A program made the translations under genes and the position numbers. From contig JANXOF010000095.1 of NCBI GenBank assembly GCA_025353725.1, positions 186,001 to 250,000 of the forward strand: 64,000 nt of DNA. Reading direction: 5' to 3'. The stretch comes from Polyangiaceae bacterium. Lineage in GTDB: Bacteria; Myxococcota_A; Polyangia; Polyangiales; Polyangiaceae. The notes beneath the pieces were generated by a model. It did not search any database and had not been told where the DNA came from. It saw only the letters and a list, made by a program, of their open reading frames with translations. Positions 9,943-17,848 of this stretch are shown here, piece by piece; position 1 is the first letter of the stretch, and each line of letters starts with the position of its first letter.

Positions 9943-10153
9943 GGGAAATAAACGCGCCACGGAGTATCTCTCATCCCTCCGCAAATCCCAAGAGCCTGCG
10001 CGTGGTTGTTGCTGCGTGCCGAGCGGGCGGTATCGGTATCCGTGTCGGTGCGCGAAGCCCCGTTGCCGTTTACTTGAGGGGTGCTATCCCACCCTAACAC
10101 CCTACCGAATGGCTTCGGCGGTGACTGTCGAACTACCACGGAGGTCCACGTAC

Positions 10154-12031
10154 ATGCGTCGATTTACTTGCGCGGCATCGATCTTGCTTGTCGGAGTGTC
10201 CGTAGCTGCGTGCGGGTCCCCCTCGCGTTCAGGTAGTGCGGAGGACGACCTTCGAAGTCCGAGCACGCGTGAGGCGCTGGTCGAGCTGGACCAGATAGCC
10301 GAAGCCATTCGCGCTTACTACGGCCCGCTCGAATATAAAAAAGAGCGCTTTGGCTTCGATTTGGATCGTGAAGTTGCCAAAGCCAAAACGCAACTTCGGA
10401 GCGCGACCACGATGACCGAGGGCGACCGCGTCCGCCCCGTGATCGAGTTACTCGCCAAGCTGAAAGACGGACACGTTTCGTATTCTTATCCGCTTCCGGC
10501 AGATACCTCGGCGCGACTGTCGCTGCCGCTATCGGTTACGCCTGTCGAGGGCTCCTACGTCGTATCGCGAATCACCCCGCAACTCCCCGCCGGGATAGCG
10601 TTGGGGGATATCCTCATCTCCGTCGATGGCCTTACGACAGCGAAGCTCGAGGGAATGCTCCTTCCGCTCACCGAAATAGGAACGCTAGCGAGCTCCCGGC
10701 ACATGGTCGGCCGGGGAATGACGACGCGCGCGTTCTACTTACCCTCCGAACTGCAACCCAAGCAGGCGGCGGCGCATCTCGTCTTTCAGAAGGCCGACGG
10801 CGCACCCTACAAGGTCGACGTGGAGTGGCGCACCACGAAAGGCGGTCTTGAAGCTCAGGTTCTGCCGCCGGTCGCGCCCGCCGTGCCAGCGCCGAGCTCG
10901 ACCCTACCGGAGGGAGCGGCATTTTCGGGTCGCGTCGCGTATCTCCTGAAAGACTCCTCGGCGGGCGAAGGCGAGAGTCTAAAAGAATTCGGAAGAAGCA
11001 TTCCGTACTACCTCACGGCGGCCGTACGCGAGAAACTCGGAGTCGTCGAAGTAGGACCGCTCCCTCAAACACTCACGAGCCTTGGCGTTACCGTCCCACC
11101 TGGCGACGAGCTCGCCGACGACGCGTCGCGTTTCGTGTGGTTCCGTGCCTATAAGTACGTGTACGGAGGCAAAAATGTTTTGCTCGTGCGGATCCCTTCG
11201 TTCCAAGCGCCGCGCGGCAACTACGCCGAAAACGTGGCCTGGCTCGCGGCTCTTCTGAAAGACAACCTCGCCACGCCTTCGGGTTCCCCAACGTCACCCG
11301 TCGCGGTCTCGCTCGCGGAGACTCCGGCCGATGCGCTCGTCGTCGACGTCACGCACAACCCGGGTGGCTCCGTCGCCTACCTCCAAGGCTTGGCTTCGCT
11401 CCTCACGACCAAGCCGATACCGAACTTTGTCCAAGCGAATCGCGCCGACCGAACGTGGATAAGTCGGTTTTTGAGCGCCGCGAACGGCTCGAACGGCGAC
11501 GCGCAGCCCCTATGGCTTGGGCGTATGCGTGCTGTCGAGGCGGCTTATGACACCGGCAATTGGCTCTCGCCGTTCATGCCGCTCACGGGGCCCACGCAAA
11601 ACACCAATGCAGCTACGAATGCGGTGCGTGATGCCGGGTCCGAGATGCTCGCGCCGCACCCTCTTGTCCAGTGGAACAAACCCGTACTCGTGCTTCACGA
11701 CGAGCTCTCTGGCTCTGCGGGCGACGCCTTCCCCGCACTTTTGCAGAACGGAGGAGTCGCCAAGACGTTCGGAGCCCAGACGATGGGTCTCGGTGGAACG
11801 GTCGAAAGCGTTCTCACGTTGCCTTATTCGCGTGCCGAGCTCCGTTTGACGCGGGGTCTCAATGCCCCGTTTCAGCCGCCAGGCACATCTCGGCCGGTTC
11901 AGCTCATTGAAAACAACGGTGTCACGCCGAACATCCCGTACACGACGACAATAGCCGATTTTCGCGCCGGATTTGTCGGCTTCGCAACCGCTTTTAGCGA
12001 CGCGGCCGCACGAGCGACACGGACCGAGTAA
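10154..12031 (+). CDS. S41-peptidase-like lipoprotein, probably without the catalytic lysine
   Basis: 625 aa from ATG 10154, with GGAGG at 10140-10144 as ribosome site. The leader ends VSVAAC, a good lipobox. Residues about 45-110 resemble the N-terminal helical part of tail-specific proteases, and about 125-200 a PDZ-like fold (GIALGDILISVDG). The peptidase part has DALVVDVTHNPGGS and, near the end, a GSAGDAF motif with the nucleophile-position Ser521. In CtpA-type enzymes a Lys lies 25 residues later in a TFGKG motif; here the aligned stretch is TMGLGG with Leu546. It may use another catalytic geometry or be a non-enzymatic binding protein. It sits head-to-head with vanW and its stop abuts the stop of the Uma2 gene exactly. 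Confidence 0.72.
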   Translation: MRRFTCAASILLVGVSVAACGSPSRSGSAEDDLRSPSTREALVELDQIAEAIRAYYGPLEYKKERFGFDLDREVAKAKTQLRSATTMTEGDRVRPVIELLAKLKDGHVSYSYPLPADTSARLSLPLSVTPVEGSYVVSRITPQLPAGIALGDILISVDGLTTAKLEGMLLPLTEIGTLASSRHMVGRGMTTRAFYLPSELQPKQAAAHLVFQKADGAPYKVDVEWRTTKGGLEAQVLPPVAPAVPAPSSTLPEGAAFSGRVAYLLKDSSAGEGESLKEFGRSIPYYLTAAVREKLGVVEVGPLPQTLTSLGVTVPPGDELADDASRFVWFRAYKYVYGGKNVLLVRIPSFQAPRGNYAENVAWLAALLKDNLATPSGSPTSPVAVSLAETPADALVVDVTHNPGGSVAYLQGLASLLTTKPIPNFVQANRADRTWISRFLSAANGSNGDAQPLWLGRMRAVEAAYDTGNWLSPFMPLTGPTQNTNAATNAVRDAGSEMLAPHPLVQWNKPVLVLHDELSGSAGDAFPALLQNGGVAKTFGAQTMGLGGTVESVLTLPYSRAELRLTRGLNAPFQPPGTSRPVQLIENNGVTPNIPYTTTIADFRAGFVGFATAFSDAAARATRTE

Positions 12032-12514
12032 CTAAACTTCGCATTCACAGCCGCATTCGAAACGAATCGGCACGGGCGACGTCATGCGCTTCGTGCCATC
12101 ACGTCGCGCGTGCATGACGAGAAGAGTTGCGGGGTCGAAGACGACAACGTCTTTGACTCCTCGCGCAAGATAGAACGCGGGTCCGATTTCGAGGTCTTTC
12201 GCCTCGTAACCTTTGCTCACCACCTCGACAACCGCTTCCGGGAGAAGTGTGATGGCGTCCTCTTGCTCGTCGGGTTCACGGCAAAAGATGGCGACGTCAG
12301 GGCGCTTGAGCGAGCCATCTGCAAACTGCACGTAAACGTCGGAGGCGTGCACGCAGCTACAGGCTCCGCGTGGCTCGACTCGAATCGTTGCGCGAATCCT
12401 ATCGATCGCTTTTTGATGGCGCCACACGGGTTGAGCCTCCCAAAGGTGTAACCCTCCAACCGACTCGAGCCGAATTCCGAGCTGCTCAGCAAGGAGGTAC
12501 TTTGGGTCAATCAT
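12032..12514 (-). CDS. Uma2-family protein with PD-(D/E)xK nuclease fold
   Basis: 160 aa from ATG 12514; the longer open frame upstream overlaps the start of the opposite gene and is not credible. Motifs fit Uma2 (formerly DUF820): LKRPDVAIF with Asp73, then EAVVEVVSKGYEAKDLE with Glu97, then YLARGVKDVVVFDP. Uma2 proteins occur in many copies in cyanobacteria and other complex bacteria; a nuclease fold is established but the biological role is not. The C-terminus (FECGCECEV) is Cys-rich. It is transcribed away from the aldolase gene, with about 70 bases between the starts. Confidence 0.75.
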   Translation of the reverse strand: MIDPKYLLAEQLGIRLESVGGLHLWEAQPVWRHQKAIDRIRATIRVEPRGACSCVHASDVYVQFADGSLKRPDVAIFCREPDEQEDAITLLPEAVVEVVSKGYEAKDLEIGPAFYLARGVKDVVVFDPATLLVMHARRDGTKRMTSPVPIRFECGCECEV

Positions 12515-12583
12515 GCAAGAAATATAGCGGATTGACTTACTTTTGCCAGAGCCGAGGGGCGGTTCGAGTCTCTGCGCGGCGCG

Positions 12584-14065
12584 ATGGGTGAGCGCGGAGC
12601 CGCTTCGGAACTCCCCCGCCCGCGGAGGCACGAAGGCCTCGACGACGAGCTGGCGAAGTGCAACGACGGAGGAGTGCTGAAGGGCCTTGCGGAAGAACAC
12701 TGGGAGACACACAACGCCTCGCGATCGCTGCCGGCATCGCTCACTGAGGGAATTTTTTCGGCGCTCGGTCGCACCTGGGAGCCGAACTTGCCGGTGAAAG
12801 CGTGCGCAGTGCCGCTCTCTCCGGTGCACGTACTTTACGGCGGCGCGCATCTCTATCGCGCGGACTCACCCGCCAAGCTCGGCGCCCTCGCACGCGGGGC
12901 GATGACGACTTGGGGGTCCGTCGATAGCGAATTTGCTGCGGCCGTCGGGATGCGCGCCGAAAGCCACGCAGAGCTTGCGCCGGAGCTCGCGCGACGCGTG
13001 CGCGAGAAACTTGAGCGAGCTCCAGTTGAAAAGCTCTGTATCGACTTCGAGGATGGTTACGGGCCGCGTCCGGACCTCGAAGAGGATGCAGAAGCCATTC
13101 GCACGGCGGAGGAACTTGCTCGTAGCGTAATGGCGGGTAGTCGAGATCCGATCGTCGGCATTCGAATCAAGTCGTTCACCCCCGCAAGCGTAAAGCGAGC
13201 CATCCGAACCCTCGACCTTTTCGTTACCAACCTTGCACGGTGCACCGGCGGCGCCATTCCCGCGAGCTTCACGGTGACGCTCCCAAAAGTTTCGCACTCG
13301 GCCGAAGTGAAAGCGCTGGTCGACATTCTTGCAGCCCTTGAAACAGCGCTCGGGTTGAAACCTCAGAGCCTAGGCATCGAGCTCATGATCGAGACGCCTC
13401 ACGCATTGGTGAGTTCGGATGGCCGTTTCGTGCTGCGTTCGCTGGTCGAGGCGGCAAAAGGTCGTGCCGTGGCCGTACACCTTGGCGCGTACGATCTTCT
13501 CGCCGCGCTAGGCGTGACGGCAGGCGATCAGCGGTTAGAGCACCCCGCATGTGACTTTGCGCGCGTCGTGATGCAGACATCGCTCGCAGATACCGGAATC
13601 GATATCTATGATGGCGCCACCACGGTTCTGCCTCTCGCTGCGCATCGTTCAGCGTCCGGCCTCAGCTATCACCAGCGCGCGGCGAACGTTGCCGTCGTAC
13701 AGAACGCGTGGAGACTCCACGCAAACGCCGTGCGTCACGCGCTTTCGTTGGGTATCTACCAGGGATGGGACCTTCATCCGGCGCAGTTGCCTGCTCGGTA
13801 CGGTGCACTTTACACGTTTTTCTTGACGGAACGCCGCGCGATGACGGCGCGTCTGCGCGCGTTCGTCGCCAAGGCCACGCAGGCCACGCTTTCTGGACAG
13901 GTGTTCGACGACGCAGCGACAGGTCAAGGGCTCTTGAATTTTTTTATCCGCGGCGCCTTTTGCGGGGCTCTTTCGGATGAGGATGTTCGCGCGACGGGAC
14001 TTTCGGTGGATGAACTGAACGCGCGTTCGTTCGCTTCGATCGCCGCCGCACGGCGCGAACCATGA
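12584..14065 (+). CDS. HpcH/HpaI-like aldolase family protein (DUF6986 type)
   Basis: 493 aa from ATG 12584. The start is uncertain: the first 60 residues are weakly conserved in appearance and a later start is possible. The core looks like the citrate lyase beta / HpcH TIM barrel: LCIDFEDGYGPRPD (acidic metal-binding strand, about 149-162), GIRIKSF, TLPKV, LGIELMIETPHAL and VAVHLGAYDLLAALGV. These enzymes use Mg2+ and 2-keto acids or acyl-CoA substrates such as glyoxylate. The exact reaction cannot be read from sequence. In Streptomyces I recall relatives next to allantoin-degradation genes, which would fit the purine operon about 5 kb away; this link is inference. It overlaps the next gene by ATGA (14062-14065), so the two are translationally coupled. 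Confidence 0.68.
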   Translation: MGERGAASELPRPRRHEGLDDELAKCNDGGVLKGLAEEHWETHNASRSLPASLTEGIFSALGRTWEPNLPVKACAVPLSPVHVLYGGAHLYRADSPAKLGALARGAMTTWGSVDSEFAAAVGMRAESHAELAPELARRVREKLERAPVEKLCIDFEDGYGPRPDLEEDAEAIRTAEELARSVMAGSRDPIVGIRIKSFTPASVKRAIRTLDLFVTNLARCTGGAIPASFTVTLPKVSHSAEVKALVDILAALETALGLKPQSLGIELMIETPHALVSSDGRFVLRSLVEAAKGRAVAVHLGAYDLLAALGVTAGDQRLEHPACDFARVVMQTSLADTGIDIYDGATTVLPLAAHRSASGLSYHQRAANVAVVQNAWRLHANAVRHALSLGIYQGWDLHPAQLPARYGALYTFFLTERRAMTARLRAFVAKATQATLSGQVFDDAATGQGLLNFFIRGAFCGALSDEDVRATGLSVDELNARSFASIAAARREP

Positions 14066-14529
14066 CGACCGATTTAGCCAGGCGAGCGACCACGGCGGAG
14101 GAAGAAGCCGATCACCTTCTGGTGCTCTATGACTCTGACGCGGGAAAGATTATGAATGTCCTGCACGGCCAATTCACGAACCTTACCGGCCGGGCGCAAG
14201 TCTTACTCCAACTCGCAGGCCTCACGATTACCGTCACGGGTTTTAGCGGGGCGAGCATCGCGCGGTCGGGTCCGATGGCGGCCTGGCTCGTCGTTTCCGG
14301 ACTTGTCGTGGTGCTCGTCGCGGCATCCCTCTCAATGGGGGGAATCCTGCGCATCCGCTGGATGACGCAAGTAGCTCCGACGACGCTGCGGGCCTCGATG
14401 ATTTACGCCATCCGCATGCGCGACAGGAAGACGCGCGTTTTTGGCCGCTCGCTCGCGCTCCTCATCGTTGGGCTCGCGCTTTACATCGGGAGCGTCGCGA
14501 TTCTCCTGGTCACCAACGTCCCGCACTGA
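14062..14529 (+). CDS. Small integral membrane protein, unknown
   Basis: 155 aa, its ATG overlapping the stop of the aldolase gene by 4 bases. A charged N-terminal helix of about 40 residues precedes three hydrophobic segments: about 47-70 (AQVLLQLAGLTITVTGF), 75-97 (WLVVSGLVVVLVAAS) and 130-151 (LALLIVGLALYIGS). I do not recognise a characterised family. The tight coupling suggests that it works with the aldolase-like enzyme, for instance as membrane anchor or transporter accessory, but nothing in its sequence proves that. Confidence 0.68.
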   Translation: MTTDLARRATTAEEEADHLLVLYDSDAGKIMNVLHGQFTNLTGRAQVLLQLAGLTITVTGFSGASIARSGPMAAWLVVSGLVVVLVAASLSMGGILRIRWMTQVAPTTLRASMIYAIRMRDRKTRVFGRSLALLIVGLALYIGSVAILLVTNVPH

Positions 14530-14568
14530 GTCGCGGACGGATCACGAACGAGGCGCTAACCTTCTCTC

Positions 14569-15210
14569 ATGGCTTCGACGGTGACGCATTTCGTACGAAC
14601 CTCACTCGTTGCACTTCTGCTCTCAGGGTGCGCCCTGCGCGAGGACGTCGGGTATCCCGCAGCATGCGTGGGCGATGCGCCGGTTCGCCAAGAGATTACT
14701 TACGAACGACTGCCGGATGGCTCGGTCCGCAAAACGACCGTCACGAGGCGCACCGTGCCGGCGCCGATCCCCGCCGCACGCCCCGCCGATGCGTACGCGG
14801 GGGATCCACTTGTGCGCTACAACGTGGAACGCGTGAACGCATATCGAGCTCGCGGTGGCGTGCCTCCGCTGCTCTACGATGCGCGGCTAAGCGCTTTCGC
14901 AGTCCTCGGGTCGCAGCGACTCGCGCGGGATCACGTGCCACACGCGAACTTTGCCGAGCACGCGCAGGCCCAGCACTTCGGTTCGCGCAGCGCTGAAAAC
15001 CAGGGCGATCCGAGCGGCGTACCTTCGCTCGACAACGACCCGTGGCGCAACGCGACGAAACAAGTCGACATCATGCTCAAGCTCATGATGGACGAAGGGC
15101 CCGGAGGGGGACACTACGACAACATCATGAATCCGAAGATGCGCCGTATCGGCGTGGGAAACGTGTACGTCGGCCAGCGTTTCTACATGACCAACGACCT
15201 GTCCGACTGA
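14569..15210 (+). CDS. CAP-domain (SCP/PR1) lipoprotein
   Basis: 213 aa. The leader ends LLLSGC, a strong lipobox, so the protein should be lipid-anchored in the envelope. After a charged linker, the region from about 85 to 205 fits a bacterial CAP domain: NAYRARGGVPPL near the start, LSAFAVLGSQRLARDHVPH, ENQGDPS with the domain's Glu-Asn, and GGHYDNIMNPKMRRIGVGN, where His and the IGVG strand are typical. CAP proteins are secreted and often bind lipids or metals; bacterial roles are poorly known. The gene follows the membrane protein by 39 bases and may be the last of the 12584-15210 transcription unit. Confidence 0.78.
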   Translation: MASTVTHFVRTSLVALLLSGCALREDVGYPAACVGDAPVRQEITYERLPDGSVRKTTVTRRTVPAPIPAARPADAYAGDPLVRYNVERVNAYRARGGVPPLLYDARLSAFAVLGSQRLARDHVPHANFAEHAQAQHFGSRSAENQGDPSGVPSLDNDPWRNATKQVDIMLKLMMDEGPGGGHYDNIMNPKMRRIGVGNVYVGQRFYMTNDLSD

Positions 15211-15250
15211 CCTCTCGGCGGGCCTAATTTTATAAATTGGCATTGACCCC

Positions 15251-15333
15251 TTAGCTGGTTCGCGCCACTAAACGGCACGCAGAGCCTGAGCGAAAGTGTG
15301 CAGTCCGCAGCGGTATGAAACGGCCGTCTAACT
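15251..15333 (+). repeat. Upstream copy of the 5' region of the 5'-nucleotidase gene
   Basis: This stretch matches 15940-16022 at a constant offset of 689 bases. Over the last 52 positions (15282-15333 against 15971-16022) I count 45 identities. It includes a start codon and the first six codons, MKRPSN, with two synonymous changes, then an immediate TAG. The copy therefore carries the leader and start of the downstream lipoprotein gene but no usable reading frame. Confidence 0.75.
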
Positions 15334-15382
15334 AGGTTGCCGCCTACTTGTAACAGGCAAACGAGATGCGGTTATTCTTGCT

Positions 15383-15571
15383 CTAACAGTCCGTAACGAC
15401 GGTGCCAGTGTGAGGGCATAAGCTCGAAGCTTCGATGCACTCGCAGGTCTTTTCGGAGCCACATTCTGGCGGCACTAGGGTGCATTTCGTGAACGGTCGT
15501 CCGGCCTGCATGCACTCCCTCCGGTCCCGCGGTTGGCAGCGAACGTCTACTCGGGGGCCTTGTAGCGGCAA
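15383..15571 (-). pseudogene. Relic of a cysteine-rich coding region
   Basis: Open for 62 codons from a TTG, ending in TAG. It reads RECMQAG, FTKCTLVPPEC, EKTCECIEAS, SLCPHTG and ends TDC, with seven Cys in regular spacing, so it was probably coding for the end of a disulfide-rich exported protein. There is no signal peptide or proper start, and its beginning runs out of frame into the next relic upstream. I read it as a gene fragment, not a working gene. Confidence 0.45.
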
Positions 15572-15669
15572 GGCCCCCCAACGAGCGTAAACTTCACGTC
15601 ATGGGAAGCGAGTGCCTGAGCGATGTGACCGAGCGCCGAAAGTAGTTTCCCGTTCGTGTCACTCATCAT
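15547..15669 (-). pseudogene. Truncated nucleotidyltransferase-like relic
   Basis: An ATG-initiated frame of 40 codons. It begins MMSDTNGKLLSALGHIAQAL and reaches VKFTLVGG, which resembles the start of small nucleotidyltransferases of the AbiEii/MNT kind (helix, strand, then the LVGG turn). After LVGG the frame degenerates and stops, so the catalytic Asp pair of such enzymes is missing. Its ATG overlaps the stop of the preceding relic (ATGATGAGTGA), the usual mark of a coupled two-gene cassette. Confidence 0.45.
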
Positions 15670-15883
15670 GTTCCAGCCAAGCGGCAAGCCGTTGTTGGAC
15701 TTCTTCCGCTGTCGCAGTTGGATATTGAAACTTGAGCGATGCTTTTTTGAGCCCTACACCGAAATCCCAGGTGTCGCAGAGATGCCTGAACTTTTCCGCC
15801 AGTGTTTCCGGTTGCGAATCAGCGGGGTCGGGAGGGTCAACGTCGTTCGAGATACGCTCGTAAGCGTAGCATTGTGGGACGCT
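15659..15883 (-). pseudogene. Relic of a small helical protein preceding the nucleotidyltransferase relic
   Basis: A 74-codon open stretch without any ATG, GTG or TTG start in frame. It contains ETLAEKFRHLCDTWDFGVGL and EEVQQRLAAWLEHDE, a well-formed helical pattern with coding-like composition. A better start lies at 15872 in another frame (MLRLRAYLERR), so one frameshift seems to have broken the gene. From memory, small proteins with a DFGV-x-LK pattern and a WL end precede nucleotidyltransferases in bacterial two-gene cassettes; unverified. Confidence 0.42.
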
Positions 15884-15939
15884 TCAAGATGCCTGGAGGC
15901 TCCCGAAGGTGCAGTCCATCGTCGATCGACGCTCTGCAG

Positions 15940-16022
15940 TTAGCTAGGTAACGTCACCAAAGGACAGGCCGAGCCTCGGCGAAAGTGTACAGTCCGCGGC
16001 AGTATGAAACGGCCATCGAACT
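15940..16022 (+). repeat. Downstream copy of the duplicated 5' region (start of the 5'-nucleotidase gene)
   Basis: Partner of 15251-15333. It includes the last 63 bases upstream of the 5'-nucleotidase start and its first six codons (MKRPSN). Here the frame continues into the functional gene. The two copies bracket the relics at 15383-15883. Confidence 0.75.
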
Positions 16023-17791
16023 CGCACGGTATCATCGTGGTCACGCTCAGTCTTAATGTCGGTCTCGGTCTGGGCGGCGCGAGCGCTCTGAGCGGCTGCG
16101 GCGTATCTCGTTCTCTTGGCGCGGCAGAGCCCCTACACACAAGCACCGCGGTCACCAAGCCCGACCCACTCTGCCTCTCCATCGCGACGTGGAACGACAT
16201 GCATGGGCAGCTCGCGCCCGACGATGTTCAAGTAGACGCAACCGTCGTTCCTGCGGGCGGCGTCGTCGCGCTCGCCGACCAACTCGCGGCGCTACGCGCG
16301 ACGGGCGACGCGGTCATAGCACTCGACGCCGGAGACTTGTTCACGGGCCCCCTCGACTCCACCCTCGCCGAGGGCGCACCGATCATCGACGCCTACAACG
16401 TCATGGGGGTCGACGCCGCGGCGATAGGCAATCACGAATTCGATTTCGGCCCTGTCGGCTATGCGCGCGTCACGGCAGCGCCTGGCCTTGGCGACGAAGC
16501 AGGGGGGAATGGTCCACGCGGAGCGCTCTTCGCTCGGATGCAGTCTGCACATTTTCCGTTTCTCTCGGCCAACGTCCACCGCACCGATGGGGCCCCTGTC
16601 GGTTGGCCTCACGCGCACGCCTCGACGCACATTGTCAGGGGCGGCTTCGACGTGGGCGTAGTCGGGTACACGACGATCGACGCCCCGACGACGACGCTCA
16701 AGCAAAACGTCGTAGGCTTGGATTTTTCGACGAACGCTGGGTTTTCCGTCGGATCTGAGGTTCGCGAGTTGCGGGCTGCCGGCGCATTTCCCGTGGTCCT
16801 CCTCGCGCATGCGAGTCTCGACGGAGACCTACCTCAGCGCTTGGACGACCCCTCTGATCCAGAGGGAACAAAGCGAGAAGGGGAGCTCGCACACTTGGTC
16901 GACGCCATGCCACGCGGCGATCGGCCCGACGTCATCGTCGCAGGTCACCGCCACCAGTGGATGCTTGGTCGGCTCCGCGGCATCCCCGTGGTCTCGAGTG
17001 ATCAGCACGGCGTCGGACTCACGCGCATTCGTTTTTGCCGCGCGCCGCGCTCGGCCTCCGGTGTCGCGCCCATCGCGAGAACGCTCGATCGCGTCGATCG
17101 CTACGTCGCTATGGCGTCGAGTCCGCCGGTTTCAGAGCTCGGTCGAGCCGTCGCCGCAGCTGTCGCGCCGTGGCAGGCACGCGTGAAGGCGGAGGCCGAA
17201 ACGCTCATCGCGACGTTGCCTCGAACCTGCGCCGCGAAAGCTCGCAACGGCACGGCACTGACCGAGCAAACGGCGCGCGCAGTGGCAGAACACGCCACGG
17301 CTTCCGCGCGCGGGGTCGCCGTGGTCGGGCTCGTCAACAGCGGCAGCGTGCGTAGCCCGCTTCGCGCGGGTCAGTTGCGCTACCGCGACATTTTCGCGAC
17401 GTCACCGTTCGAGAGCAGCATCGCCGTCTGCACGACGACGCGCGCGGGCCTTCTCCGCGCTCTCACGAACGCCGTCAGCACGAGCGAGGCACTCGAACGG
17501 CTCCCGTTCGGGATCGCCGGAGCGAAAGTATCACTCAAGCGCGCCTCGAGCGGCGCGGTCAGCGTTTCGAGCGTCGTTTTAGACAACGCGAAAGGCGCAG
17601 CGCGGGACGACGATCCTGTCCAACTCGTGACGTCCGACTACCTCCTCGCGGGAGGCGACGGGTTCCTCGACGGCGTTACCTGCACGACCACGACCGCAAC
17701 CCCAATGCGCGTGCGAGATGCATGGAAAACCGTTCTAAGTCGAGAGCAATCCTGCGACGGCCCGCCGAAAAACGTCACGTTTAGCGACTAG
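16004..17791 (+). CDS. 5'-nucleotidase / UshA-like metallophosphoesterase, lipoprotein
   Basis: 595 aa. The leader ends ALSGC, a good lipobox, so it acts outside the cytoplasmic membrane. The N-terminal metallophosphatase domain (about 58-335) shows all dimetal motifs in order: WNDMHGQL, DAGDLFTG, GNHEFDFG, LLAHASLDG and AGHRHQW. The C-terminal 5'-nucleotidase domain (about 390-560) has the substrate loop NSGSVRSPLRAG and the aromatic stacking region near ATSPFESS and LAGGDGFLDG. It should dephosphorylate 5'-nucleotides and release nucleosides. It converges on the urate-degradation operon, a sensible neighbour as it feeds purines into catabolism, though it is not in the same transcript. The duplicated start region upstream is discussed separately. 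Confidence 0.88.
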   Translation: MKRPSNSHGIIVVTLSLNVGLGLGGASALSGCGVSRSLGAAEPLHTSTAVTKPDPLCLSIATWNDMHGQLAPDDVQVDATVVPAGGVVALADQLAALRATGDAVIALDAGDLFTGPLDSTLAEGAPIIDAYNVMGVDAAAIGNHEFDFGPVGYARVTAAPGLGDEAGGNGPRGALFARMQSAHFPFLSANVHRTDGAPVGWPHAHASTHIVRGGFDVGVVGYTTIDAPTTTLKQNVVGLDFSTNAGFSVGSEVRELRAAGAFPVVLLAHASLDGDLPQRLDDPSDPEGTKREGELAHLVDAMPRGDRPDVIVAGHRHQWMLGRLRGIPVVSSDQHGVGLTRIRFCRAPRSASGVAPIARTLDRVDRYVAMASSPPVSELGRAVAAAVAPWQARVKAEAETLIATLPRTCAAKARNGTALTEQTARAVAEHATASARGVAVVGLVNSGSVRSPLRAGQLRYRDIFATSPFESSIAVCTTTRAGLLRALTNAVSTSEALERLPFGIAGAKVSLKRASSGAVSVSSVVLDNAKGAARDDDPVQLVTSDYLLAGGDGFLDGVTCTTTTATPMRVRDAWKTVLSREQSCDGPPKNVTFSD

Positions 17792-17848
17792 AGAACGCCC
17801 AGCCGACGCGTTCAGAATGCCGAGCGGCGGCAAGCAACGAGAACCGCG

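Noticed and set aside
15211-15250. AT-rich AATTTTATAAATT as promoter or terminator
   Set aside because: It resembles a -10 box and also a weak inverted repeat, but there is no paired -35 box or stem with T-run to decide.
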